From: Rhodospirillales bacterium
GTDB lineage: Bacteria > Pseudomonadota > Alphaproteobacteria > Rhodospirillales > SHVU01
Direction of reading: 5' to 3'
Length of the DNA: 64,000 nucleotides
Assembly (NCBI GenBank): GCA_009691105.1
Contig: SHVU01000010.1
Coordinates: 1-64,000 of the forward strand
A model generated the notes under the pieces. The model saw only the letters and a list, made by a program, of their open reading frames with translations, ran no database searches and had not been told where the DNA came from. The stretch's first letter is position 1. Each line of letters begins with the position of its first letter. The position numbers and the translations under genes are program-made. Below, in pieces: positions 55,709 to 64,000 of the stretch.

Positions 55709-56622
55709 GATTGGGCCACCGAAAGGCGAGGAGATTGTGCTGCCGCCTGGCGTACGCCGAGGATATGGCAAATGGCGTAGCTCAGGTCGGCGCGGTTCAA
55801 GGTGTAGAAATGGAAGTGTTCGACGCCATGCGCGCTGAGCAGCCGGCATTGTTCGGCAGCCACCGTCGCCGCGACCAGGCGTCGCGTATCTTCATCGTTG
55901 TCGAGGCCATCGAACAGCCGCGCCATCCACGGCGGCACCGAGGCGCCACAGGTTTTCGCGAACTCGATAACCCGGGCGAAGTTCATGACCGGCAAGATTC
56001 CGGGAACGATCGGCACGGTGATGCCGGCGGCGCGAGCCCGATCGCGGAATCGCAAGAACACATCGACGTCGAAAAAGAACTGGGTGATGGCACGACTCGC
56101 TCCGGCATCCACTTTACGCTTCAGATTAGTGAGATCGGCGGCGGCGCTCGTTGCCTCGGGGTGAACCTCGGGAAAGGCCGCGACGCTGATTTCGAAGTCG
56201 CCGACGCGCTTCAACCCCGCCACCAGATCGGCGGCGGTCGCATAGCCGTCGGGATGGGCGCGATACCCCTCGGCGCCCTGCGGCGGATCACCGCGCAGAG
56301 CGACGATGTGGCGAATACCGGCCTGGTGATAGCGCCGCGCCACCGCGTCGACCTCGTCACGACTAGCCCCGACACAGGTCAAATGCGCCGCTACTTCACG
56401 GCCCGTGTCCTGGTGAATGCGCAACACCGTGGCGTGAGTGCGTTCCCGGGTCGTACCACCCGCCCCGTAGGTCACGGAAAAGAAGCGGGGCTCGAGCGGC
56501 GCCAGACGTTGCACGCAGCTCCACAACGACTGCTCCATCTTCTCGGTCTTGGGCGGGAAGAATTCGAAGGAGACTTGCACCGGCTTGCCCCCGGCGACGG
56601 GAAGTCCGACGGGATCAGCCAT
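55705..56622 (-). CDS. metF: methylenetetrahydrofolate reductase
   Basis: This 305-residue FAD-dependent TIM-barrel enzyme makes 5-methyl-THF, the methyl donor for Met[63 protein letters not shown] and ITQFFFDVD are standard. The ATG at 56622 overlaps the regulator's end by 8 nt; the ORF-track start at 56823 is inside that gene. It is linked by overlaps to the regulator before it and to metH after it. Confidence 0.94.
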
Positions 56623-57589
56623 GGTCGCGAACCTCGATCGGGCGTGGTGTCGCGGCGCGACGCGTCGGGCGCCGGGCCTGCCACACCAGCGTGGTGAGCG
56701 GATTGCCGGGAAGACGCACGATTTCGCAGAGGTCCAGACGCGCCGCCCGCAACCAGCCCTGAACATCGGTTTCGTCGAGGCCAAGATGGCGATGATGGTG
56801 TTCGGCACGCAGACTTTCGACACGGTGCGTGGCGAAATCGACGATCAGCAGGATGCCGTCCGGACGCAGCACCCGCGCCGCCTCGGCGATGGCGCGGCCG
56901 GGATCGGCCGCGTAGTGCAGCACCTGATGAAGGACCGCCGCATCGAACGCCGCGGCCGGAAACGGCAATTGATACATGTCACCCTTGCGGACCGTGCAGT
57001 TGCCAAGCCGCGCCCTGGCCAGATTGGCGCGGGCCACCGCCAGCATGTCGGGAGAAATATCGACGCCGTGGGCCCGTGTCACCCGTTTGGCAAAAAGATC
57101 GAGAATGCGGCCGGTACCGGTTCCGATATCGAGGAAATCGTCGATACCCTTGGCGGGCATCAACCGCAACAGCTCGGCTTCCACGGTTGTCTCATCAACG
57201 TACAACGAGCGAAGCTTGTCCCAGCTTGGCGCGATCCGACGGAAATAGCCCGCCGCTGCCCGGGCCCGCGCACTGGTCACGTCTTGAAGGCGCTCGCGGT
57301 CCAGAGCCAAGCCCGGATCATCTGTCGGCAGCATCGCGACAAGCCGACGGGCGAGCTCGGCATCGGCGCCAGTCCGCGCCAAACGGTGAAAGGCGCGATT
57401 GCCCTCGGCGGCGCGCTCCACCAGACCGGAATCGACCAAAACCTTAAGATGATGCGATACCGCGGGCTGGCTTTGCCCCAAAAGCTGCGCAAGCTCGCCC
57501 ACGGTCAGCTCGGCCTCGGCACAGAAGCCGAGAATCCGAAGCCGGCTGGGCTCAGCCGCGGCGCGCAACGCTTGAAGAAGAGCATCCAT
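56615..57589 (-). CDS. ArsR-family regulator fused to a SAM-dependent methyltransferase domain
   Basis: A 324-residue fusion. Residues about 1-90 are a winged-helix ArsR domain (PSRLRILGFCAEAELTVGELAQLLGQ, QPAVSHHLKVLVDSGLVERAAEG). Residues about 120-285 are a class I methyltransferase (FLDIGTGTGRILDLFAKR, VDISPDMLAVARANL, VLHYAADPGRAIAEAARVLRPDGILLIVDF). The ArsR metal Cys pair is not seen. Its place directly before metF-metH suggests that it senses SAM or SAH and controls methionine recycling, as ArsR-type SahR regulators do in other Proteobacteria. An AT-rich element lies about 45-68 bp upstream. Confidence 0.85.
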   Translation of the reverse strand: MDALLQALRAAAEPSRLRILGFCAEAELTVGELAQLLGQSQPAVSHHLKVLVDSGLVERAAEGNRAFHRLARTGADAELARRLVAMLPTDDPGLALDRERLQDVTSARARAAAGYFRRIAPSWDKLRSLYVDETTVEAELLRLMPAKGIDDFLDIGTGTGRILDLFAKRVTRAHGVDISPDMLAVARANLARARLGNCTVRKGDMYQLPFPAAAFDAAVLHQVLHYAADPGRAIAEAARVLRPDGILLIVDFATHRVESLRAEHHHRHLGLDETDVQGWLRAARLDLCEIVRLPGNPLTTLVWQARRPTRRAATPRPIEVRDHG

Positions 57590-57916
57590 ATGGGTGTCGA
57601 CGCTCGTGAGAGTTCAGGCCTAATGTTTCAATGATAAACATATATTTATGAACATATCAATAGCAAGCCACGAGATAGCCTGGAGTCTCGCCTCCCTCGC
57701 CCGGACAGCCGTTGTGATCCAAAGAAAATCGGAATCTGGATGAACCATATTTTAAGGGTTTCTGGCGCATGGTAGGGACATCCGCTAAGGAACCCGCAGA
57801 CACCGACGTCGGCCAACGACGCGAACGCATAAAGCAGGGAATGGCGGCCTTCAGGATTGGGCTCGCGCCGTGCCGGCAAGATCGCCGGGACGAGGTTTAG
57901 AGAGAAGAGGCTTCGG
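57590..57916. other. intergenic region between ArsR-methyltransferase gene and mlaA remnant
   Basis: 327 bp without a supported gene. It holds the AT-rich repeat element near 57634-57657 and, close to the right end, GAGAAGAGG as a likely Shine-Dalgarno sequence for mlaA. The minus-strand ORF 57646-58023 in the track has no family character. I saw no recognisable SAM or SAH riboswitch. Confidence 0.5.
57634..57657 (-). promoter_or_regulatory. AT-rich repeat, candidate operator of the ArsR-methyltransferase/met operon
   Basis: In the operon sense ATATGTTCAT and ATATGTTTAT are direct repeats 14 bp apart. ATAAA-CATATA-TTTAT also makes a small inverted repeat at 57634-57649. The element is 45-68 bp upstream of the regulator ATG, and its low GC stands out from the surroundings. 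Autoregulation is an inference. Confidence 0.45.
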
Positions 57917-58720
57917 TTGATTCGGTTAAATCGTTCTATCCTGCGCCGTTTATAGCTGTATCCCGTTGCCGCCCTAGCCCTCGCCGGCTGGGTAGCGGGG
58001 TGTGCCTCTGCGCCCGATCCCAAGGACGCCGATGCCGTCCAGGATTACGTCGAAGCCAATGATCCTGCCGAGCCGACCATGCGCGCCGTCTTCGCATTCA
58101 ACCAAGCGCTCGACACGCTCATCGTCAAACCGCTGGCCGAGGATTATCTAGAACTGCCCGAGCAAGTGTGGGCCAGCATTCACAATTTCCTGCAAAATCT
58201 CCGCACGCCAGTGGTTTTGTTCAACGATGTCATGCATGGAAACGGCGAGCGCGCCGGAACGACCGTGGCGCGCGTCGCCCTCAACACGACCTTGGGCATC
58301 GGCGGCTTGTTCGATCCGGCAACCGCGGCTGGCTATCCCCGCCACAGCGAGGACTTTGGTCAAACGCTCGCGGTCTGGGGCGTCGATGAAGGCCCGTATA
58401 TCGTGTGGCCGATCCTGGGCCCGTCGAACCCGCGCGACACCGTCGGCTTCACCGTCGACTTTTTCACGGATCCCTTGAACGTGTGGACGAGCTTCGCCGA
58501 ATACTGATCGCTCGTGTATTACGGTCGCACCGGCATCACCATGGTCGACGCCCGCGCCATCAACTACGACGAATTCGAGGACCTGCAGAAGGGCTCGATC
58601 GATTTCTACGTCGCGATACGCAATTTCTATCGCCAGCGGCGCGACAGCGACATCAAGAACGAAGACATCGAGGGCGCCGCCCCGGCGCCGAGTCCCGACA
58701 CCGGCCCAAGGGTGCGCTGA
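57917..58720 (+). pseudogene. mlaA: outer-membrane lipid asymmetry lipoprotein MlaA (VacJ), two in-frame stops
   Basis: One frame from TTG 57917 (behind GAGAAGAGG) reads a lipoprotein signal MIRLNRSILRRL-stop-LYPVAALALAGWVAGC with lipobox VAGC. It then gives the MlaA body (VFAFNQALDTLIVKPLAEDY, LQNLRTPVVLFNDVM, NTTLGIGGLFDPA, WPILGPSNPRDTVGF), a TGA at 58505, and the C-terminal YYGRTGITMVDARA...FYVAIRNFYRQRRD to TGA 58718-58720. The stops are TAG 57953 and TGA 58505; no frameshift is seen. The length of about 268 codons is normal. MlaA would pull phospholipid from the outer leaflet and pass it to MlaC, encoded next. Confidence 0.85.
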
Positions 58721-58722
58721 CC

Positions 58723-59355
58723 ATGATCAAACGATCCATCCGGAGCCTGTTTGCCACGGTGGTGTTGATCGCCTGGTCCGCGGCGGCGATGGCCGCCACC
58801 GAAATCGAAACCGAAGGTCAGAAGTTCATCTCGTCGCTGACCGACCGCGCCATTCAGTCTCTGACCGCGAAGGACATTTACCGCGGCGAGCGGGTCAAGC
58901 GCTTCCGGGCCCTTTTCAACGAGCACTTCGCGGTCCCGGTGATCGGCGAATGGGTGCTGGGTCGCAACTGGGCGCGGGCAACCCCCGAGAAACGCACCGA
59001 ATATTTGAAACTGTTCGAGGATTGGATCGTCGTCGCCTACGTCGATCGCTTTGCCGAGTACGCCGGCGAATCCCTGGCCATCACGCGCAGCAAAGAACTG
59101 GATAAGACCAACGTCGCCGTATTCTCGGAATTGGTGCGGCCGACCGGTGGCGCGCCGGTGCGCATCGAATGGCGCGTCGGGAAATCAGATTCCAGCTACA
59201 AGATTACTGATCTGATCGTCGAAGGCGTCAGCATGAGCGTCAACATGCGCTCGCAGTTCGCCTCGGTCATTCAGCAGAACGGCGGCCAGGTTGCCGCCCT
59301 GTTGCGGGTCATGCGCGACAAGACCGCAGCCTTGCGTAAGGAACTCGGCGAATAG
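58723..59355 (+). CDS. mlaC: phospholipid-binding periplasmic protein MlaC
   Basis: This 210-residue protein has a Sec signal (MIKRSIRSLFATVVLIAWSAAAMAA) and a Ttg2/MlaC domain: FISSLTDRAIQSLTAKD, RFRALFNEHFAVPVIGEWVLGRNWARATPEKRTEYLKLFEDWIV, and the beta part SDSSYKITDLIVEGVSMSVNMRSQF. It carries phospholipids between MlaA and the inner-membrane MlaFEDB complex, none of which is in the window. It starts 2 bp past the mlaA frame, so the loss of mlaA may lower its translation. It converges with ettA. Confidence 0.9.
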   Translation: MIKRSIRSLFATVVLIAWSAAAMAATEIETEGQKFISSLTDRAIQSLTAKDIYRGERVKRFRALFNEHFAVPVIGEWVLGRNWARATPEKRTEYLKLFEDWIVVAYVDRFAEYAGESLAITRSKELDKTNVAVFSELVRPTGGAPVRIEWRVGKSDSSYKITDLIVEGVSMSVNMRSQFASVIQQNGGQVAALLRVMRDKTAALRKELGE

Positions 59356-59361
59356 CCGTGT

Positions 59362-61044
<1,683 letters not shown>

Positions 61045-61166
61045 GCGGCACTCCTGAGGCCGGCGACTTGTAACCAATGCAACGCCGCGAGGCAACCGAC
61101 GCTCGATACCTCGACTTCGAGCCGAGGATCGCTATGCTCGCACGAAGCGGTCGAGGGGGGCGAAAC

Positions 61167-63092
61167 GTGGCGGATGCGGCGGCCTGGGTAGGGATTTTCA
61201 TTGGCGTCTATGCCGCTGCTGCGCTTCTTCTGGCCCGGCACGGTGGATCGCCGAAACCGGCGGTTGGCGGCTCCTTTTTCGCCATCGGCCCCCTGTCCTC
61301 GACGACATTCACCCTTGGCGCGACCATTACAGCCCTACCGGCCTTCTTTATCCTCGGATACCCGGCCCTAATCCGTCGCGACGGCTTGGCCGCCGCCATT
61401 CTGGGCGCCACGGCGATCGGCATCGCCCTGGTCGCAGTCGCGACGTTCAAGCGCCTCTGGCTCGTCGGCCAGCGTCACGGCCATGCCACGCTCGGCGACG
61501 TTCTCGCCCGATACTTCGGCAACGATGCCATTCGGCTGCCACTCGTCGTCATCGGTCTTGCCTTCGCCATTCCGTTTTTGGCCATGCAGCTTCTGGCGGC
61601 CGGCGCCATCGTCGAATTCGCGACCGGAGGCGAGGTCGATCGCCGCGTCGGCGCGGCCGCTTTCGGCATTCTTCTCGTCGCCGTCCTCGGCAAGGGCGGA
61701 TTTCGGACGCTCGCCCGACTGGGCGCCGTGCAGGGGGCATTGGTCGCGGCGGGAATCACCGTAGCCGTCGTCGCCGCGGTCACGGCGGCGGGTGGCATCG
61801 GTAGTATCGTCGACGGGCTTTCGGCTTTCGCGACCTCGGGCTCCAGCCTCTTCGCCACGACTGGTGGGCGCGGCGGCGGCGATTTTCATGCATTCTTTGC
61901 CGTCGCCGGAACGATGCCAGCTCCAACCATTGCCGATGCAACGCCAGCCTGGACAGTCGCGCTCGGGTTCTCGGCCGCCCTCGCCGCCGTCGGCTTGGCG
62001 ACGTCGCCCGCCTATTGCCAATGGCCGCTCGGTGCCGCGTCGCCGCGCCCCTTCGCGCCGCACACCATCTGGGGACCGGCCGTTGCCATCGGTCTCGTGC
62101 TTGTCCTTGCAGCGGTCCTTCTCGGATTGGCGGGACGCATGCCGGGCCGCGAGACGGGATCGGCCGACATCGCGTTACTGGTCGATGACCTGGGCTTGGC
62201 GGCAGGGACGACCTTTCCGCCGCTTCTGCGCATGGCCGCAAGCACCAGCGCTGCATCACCGTGGATTGCAGGCCTCATTGTCGTGGCCGCCATCGCCGCG
62301 ACCCAAGCCGTTGGTGCCCTCGCTCTCATGGCCGGAGCCATCGTGCCTCGCGAAATCGGACGGTGGGCCGGCCGCGCCGTTCCGGCGGACGCCGAGGCGG
62401 TCATCGGCCGCGCTGCCATGTTGGTCGTTCTGCTCATCGATTTTGGCCTGATCGCCGCTGCACCTGACAGCGTCATCCGCTACGGCGGCTTGGCGCTGGC
62501 GTTTGGACTCCAGGTCGCGCCGCTTCTCGTCGCAGCCCTATGGCTGCCGTGGATAACACGCCAAGGGGCAGTCGCTGGCGTCGTCACCGGCCTTGTGGTG
62601 GCCATTCTCGCCGAGACCCAAGGTCCGCTCTTCGCCGGCATTGGACTTCCGAGCTTCGGGCGATGGCCCCTCGGCATCCACCCGGCGGCTTGGGGCCTCG
62701 CCGCACATCTCGTCGTGCTTCTCTTGGTGTCGGCGATTACACAGGATCGCGACACCGCGGCACGACATGCCGAATGGCATCGTGACCTCGACGCCCACGC
62801 CGGTCTTTCGCCAGAACGCCGGCCGTTCTTTCGTGTGGCTGTCGGTGCCGCCGTTCTCTGGGCCTTTCTGGCGGTCGGCCCCGGCGTTGTCATCGGCAAT
62901 GATGTCTTCAGCGCACCGGAGAACGGTCGGCCCGGATGGACCTTCGGCATTCCATCGATCTGGGCCTGGCACATTTTGATGTGGCTTAGCGGCGTCGCCT
63001 TGGTCGTCGCTCTCGGTCGTCGTTTTGGACTTGCGACTATTCCGCCCGCGACCGCCGACGTGCGCTCCGACACCGAGGCCGTAAGTCGATGA
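61167..63092 (+). CDS. sodium:solute symporter family transporter
   Basis: This is a protein of about 641 residues with 13-14 hydrophobic segments. The SSS pattern is seen in GYPALIRRDGLAAAILGATAI, the RLWLVGQRHGHATLGDVLARYFG segment (the region that in SSS members defines the domain boundary) and GLATSPAYCQWPLGAASPRP (the P-A-x2-Q-W motif of the ActP/PutP-like branch). GTG 61167 with GAGGGGGG upstream is the best start; ATG 61134 and the ORF-track start at 61077 are alternatives. The last four bases (ATGA) overlap the next gene. The substrate, perhaps a monocarboxylate, is not certain. Confidence 0.8.
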   Translation: MADAAAWVGIFIGVYAAAALLLARHGGSPKPAVGGSFFAIGPLSSTTFTLGATITALPAFFILGYPALIRRDGLAAAILGATAIGIALVAVATFKRLWLVGQRHGHATLGDVLARYFGNDAIRLPLVVIGLAFAIPFLAMQLLAAGAIVEFATGGEVDRRVGAAAFGILLVAVLGKGGFRTLARLGAVQGALVAAGITVAVVAAVTAAGGIGSIVDGLSAFATSGSSLFATTGGRGGGDFHAFFAVAGTMPAPTIADATPAWTVALGFSAALAAVGLATSPAYCQWPLGAASPRPFAPHTIWGPAVAIGLVLVLAAVLLGLAGRMPGRETGSADIALLVDDLGLAAGTTFPPLLRMAASTSAASPWIAGLIVVAAIAATQAVGALALMAGAIVPREIGRWAGRAVPADAEAVIGRAAMLVVLLIDFGLIAAAPDSVIRYGGLALAFGLQVAPLLVAALWLPWITRQGAVAGVVTGLVVAILAETQGPLFAGIGLPSFGRWPLGIHPAAWGLAAHLVVLLLVSAITQDRDTAARHAEWHRDLDAHAGLSPERRPFFRVAVGAAVLWAFLAVGPGVVIGNDVFSAPENGRPGWTFGIPSIWAWHILMWLSGVALVVALGRRFGLATIPPATADVRSDTEAVSR

Positions 63093-64000
63093 AAGAAGGC
63101 CGCCCCTCGAGCTCGCCCGGCCTAGGCATCCTCTGCATGCTCGGAAGCTGCGCCGTCGGCATCACCAGCGATGCCGTCACCAAATGGATGACCACCACCT
63201 ATCCGGTCGGCCAAATCCTGTTCGTCCGCAATATTTTCGTCTTCGTGCCGATCATTCTGCTGGTGTGGCGCAGCGGGGGATTTTCGGTCCTGCGCATTCA
63301 CGACGTCCGCACCAATCTGTTGCGGGCGGTCTTCATGGCGAGCGGCACTTTCATGTTCATTTTCGGACTGAAGCTGTTGCCGTTGGCCGTCGCCATTGCC
63401 ATTGGATTCACCGGGCCGCTGCTGCTGACAGCATTGGCCGGACCCATGCTGGGCGAGCATGTCGGCTGGCGACGGTGGAGCGCCGTCGGCGTCGGATTCT
63501 GTGGCGTCCTTCTGATGACGCGGCCCGGCGCCGGTGTGTTCCAACTGGCGATCTTGGTTCCGATCATCTCGGCCGTCCTCGGAACCCTCAAGGACGTGGT
63601 CACCCGCAGCTTGGTCGCGACCGAAACGCCGGTCGCCATCATGACCTTCACGACGTTCGTCATTACCTCTGCCGGCGCCTCGACCGTCGTATTCGGATGG
63701 GAACCGATCACCCTCCCGGACATTGGATTGCTCGCCCTCGCCGGCGTCCTCGTCGGAACCTCGCACTATCTGCAGATCGAGGCCTTTCGCCTCGCCCAAG
63801 TCGCGCTGGTCGCGCCGTTCCGCTATTCGACGTTGGTCTGGGGAATCGGCCTCGGCTTCCTGGTTTTCGGCGAACTTCCCGACGTCTGTACGATTGCCGG
63901 CTCCGGCGTCGTCGTGGCAAGCGGCCTGTACATCATGCATCGCGAGACGGTCCGCGGCCTTCGGACCAACGCCGAGAGTGCCAAGAATCGCCGCGTGTAG
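63089..64000 (+). CDS. EamA/DMT-superfamily transporter
   Basis: This 303-residue protein has about ten TM helices in two EamA repeats, separated near residue 150. The first repeat ends in IGFTGPLLLTALAGPMLGEHVGWRRWSAVGVGFCGVLLMTRPG, and the second in APFRYSTLVWGIGLGFLVFGELPD. No signal. It overlaps the symporter by ATGA and is probably translated with it. DMT members export metabolites or amino acids, and the substrate here is unknown. The stop at 63998-64000 coincides with the window end. Confidence 0.86.
   Translation: MKEGRPSSSPGLGILCMLGSCAVGITSDAVTKWMTTTYPVGQILFVRNIFVFVPIILLVWRSGGFSVLRIHDVRTNLLRAVFMASGTFMFIFGLKLLPLAVAIAIGFTGPLLLTALAGPMLGEHVGWRRWSAVGVGFCGVLLMTRPGAGVFQLAILVPIISAVLGTLKDVVTRSLVATETPVAIMTFTTFVITSAGASTVVFGWEPITLPDIGLLALAGVLVGTSHYLQIEAFRLAQVALVAPFRYSTLVWGIGLGFLVFGELPDVCTIAGSGVVVASGLYIMHRETVRGLRTNAESAKNRRV

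Noticed and set aside
57590-57916. SAM or SAH riboswitch ahead of the met genes
   Set aside because: No recognisable conserved core of these RNAs was seen; the AT-rich repeats fit a protein operator better.
57917-58720. Genome-wide reassignment of TGA or TAG as sense codons, or selenocysteine
   Set aside because: TGA and TAG are used as normal stops throughout (for example ATGA overlaps, and TAG ending the YqaA-like gene). No SECIS-like context was seen, and the affected families do not use selenocysteine.

Overview
The window is GC-rich bacterial chromosome that reads as an alphaproteobacterium, probably of the Rhodospirillales or a related lineage. The main reasons are the gene order phoR-pstSCAB-phoU-phoB, Coq7-type ubiquinone biosynthesis, a class II DAHP synthase, a CIRCE-controlled groESL, and an nadE-gltX-cysS chain of overlapping genes. 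I placed it by gene content only; no database search was possible.

Layout, left to right. 1-475 is a decayed integration site: the 5' end of an IS6-type transposase gene, the C-terminus of a tyrosine integrase, and tRNA-Leu(CAA). 648-2343 holds a YqaA-like membrane protein, dsbB and coq7. 2362-9381 (minus strand) holds a CoA-transferase and a crotonase-like protein, trmJ and cimA, and an exported dienelactone hydrolase. 8011-15628 holds nadE-gltX-cysS, a small orphan gene, and DAHP synthase with pncB. 15704-24233 holds a GST and glutathione reductase, two tandem gabD paralogs, and glmU-glmS. 24385-29446 holds tRNA-Val(CAC), a soluble SRPBCC/DUF5939-type class III nucleotide cyclase, prmA and a UvrD-type helicase. 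29525-31486 is a small cluster with an XRE regulator, a divergent secreted protein and an HtrA-like protein that has lost its whole catalytic triad. 31496-40453 is the complete phosphate regulon. 40584-42676 is the CIRCE promoter, groES, groEL and a strong terminator. 42675-51994 mixes intact genes (DinG-like helicase, ferredoxin-MBL fusion, paired half-permeases, M14 peptidase) with debris: a hydroxyacid dehydrogenase carrying two stops and remnants of dppA and dppF. 52031-57589 is the methionine module: an ArsR-methyltransferase regulator, metF and metH. 57917-59355 is a broken mlaA followed by intact mlaC. 59362-64000 holds ettA, a sodium:solute symporter and an EamA transporter.

How the genes work together. 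phoR-pstSCAB-phoU-phoB forms one phosphate sensing and uptake unit. Its Pho box array begins inside the last codons of phoR, and a hairpin lies between pstS and pstC. metF supplies 5-methyl-THF to MetH, and the genes are chained by short overlaps behind an ArsR-type regulator that carries its own SAM-binding domain. nadE and pncB are two steps of Preiss-Handler NAD synthesis. glmU and glmS make UDP-GlcNAc.

No CRISPR array, toxin-antitoxin pair, secretion system, secondary-metabolite cluster or defence island was found. The most unusual items are the HtrA pseudoprotease next to the XRE/secreted-protein pair, the five PhoB half-sites overlapping phoR, a PhoR with no membrane segment, the paired half-size permeases, and a cluster of broken genes. 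Two of those (mlaA and a hydroxyacid dehydrogenase) each carry exactly one in-frame TAG and one in-frame TGA in an otherwise clean frame.
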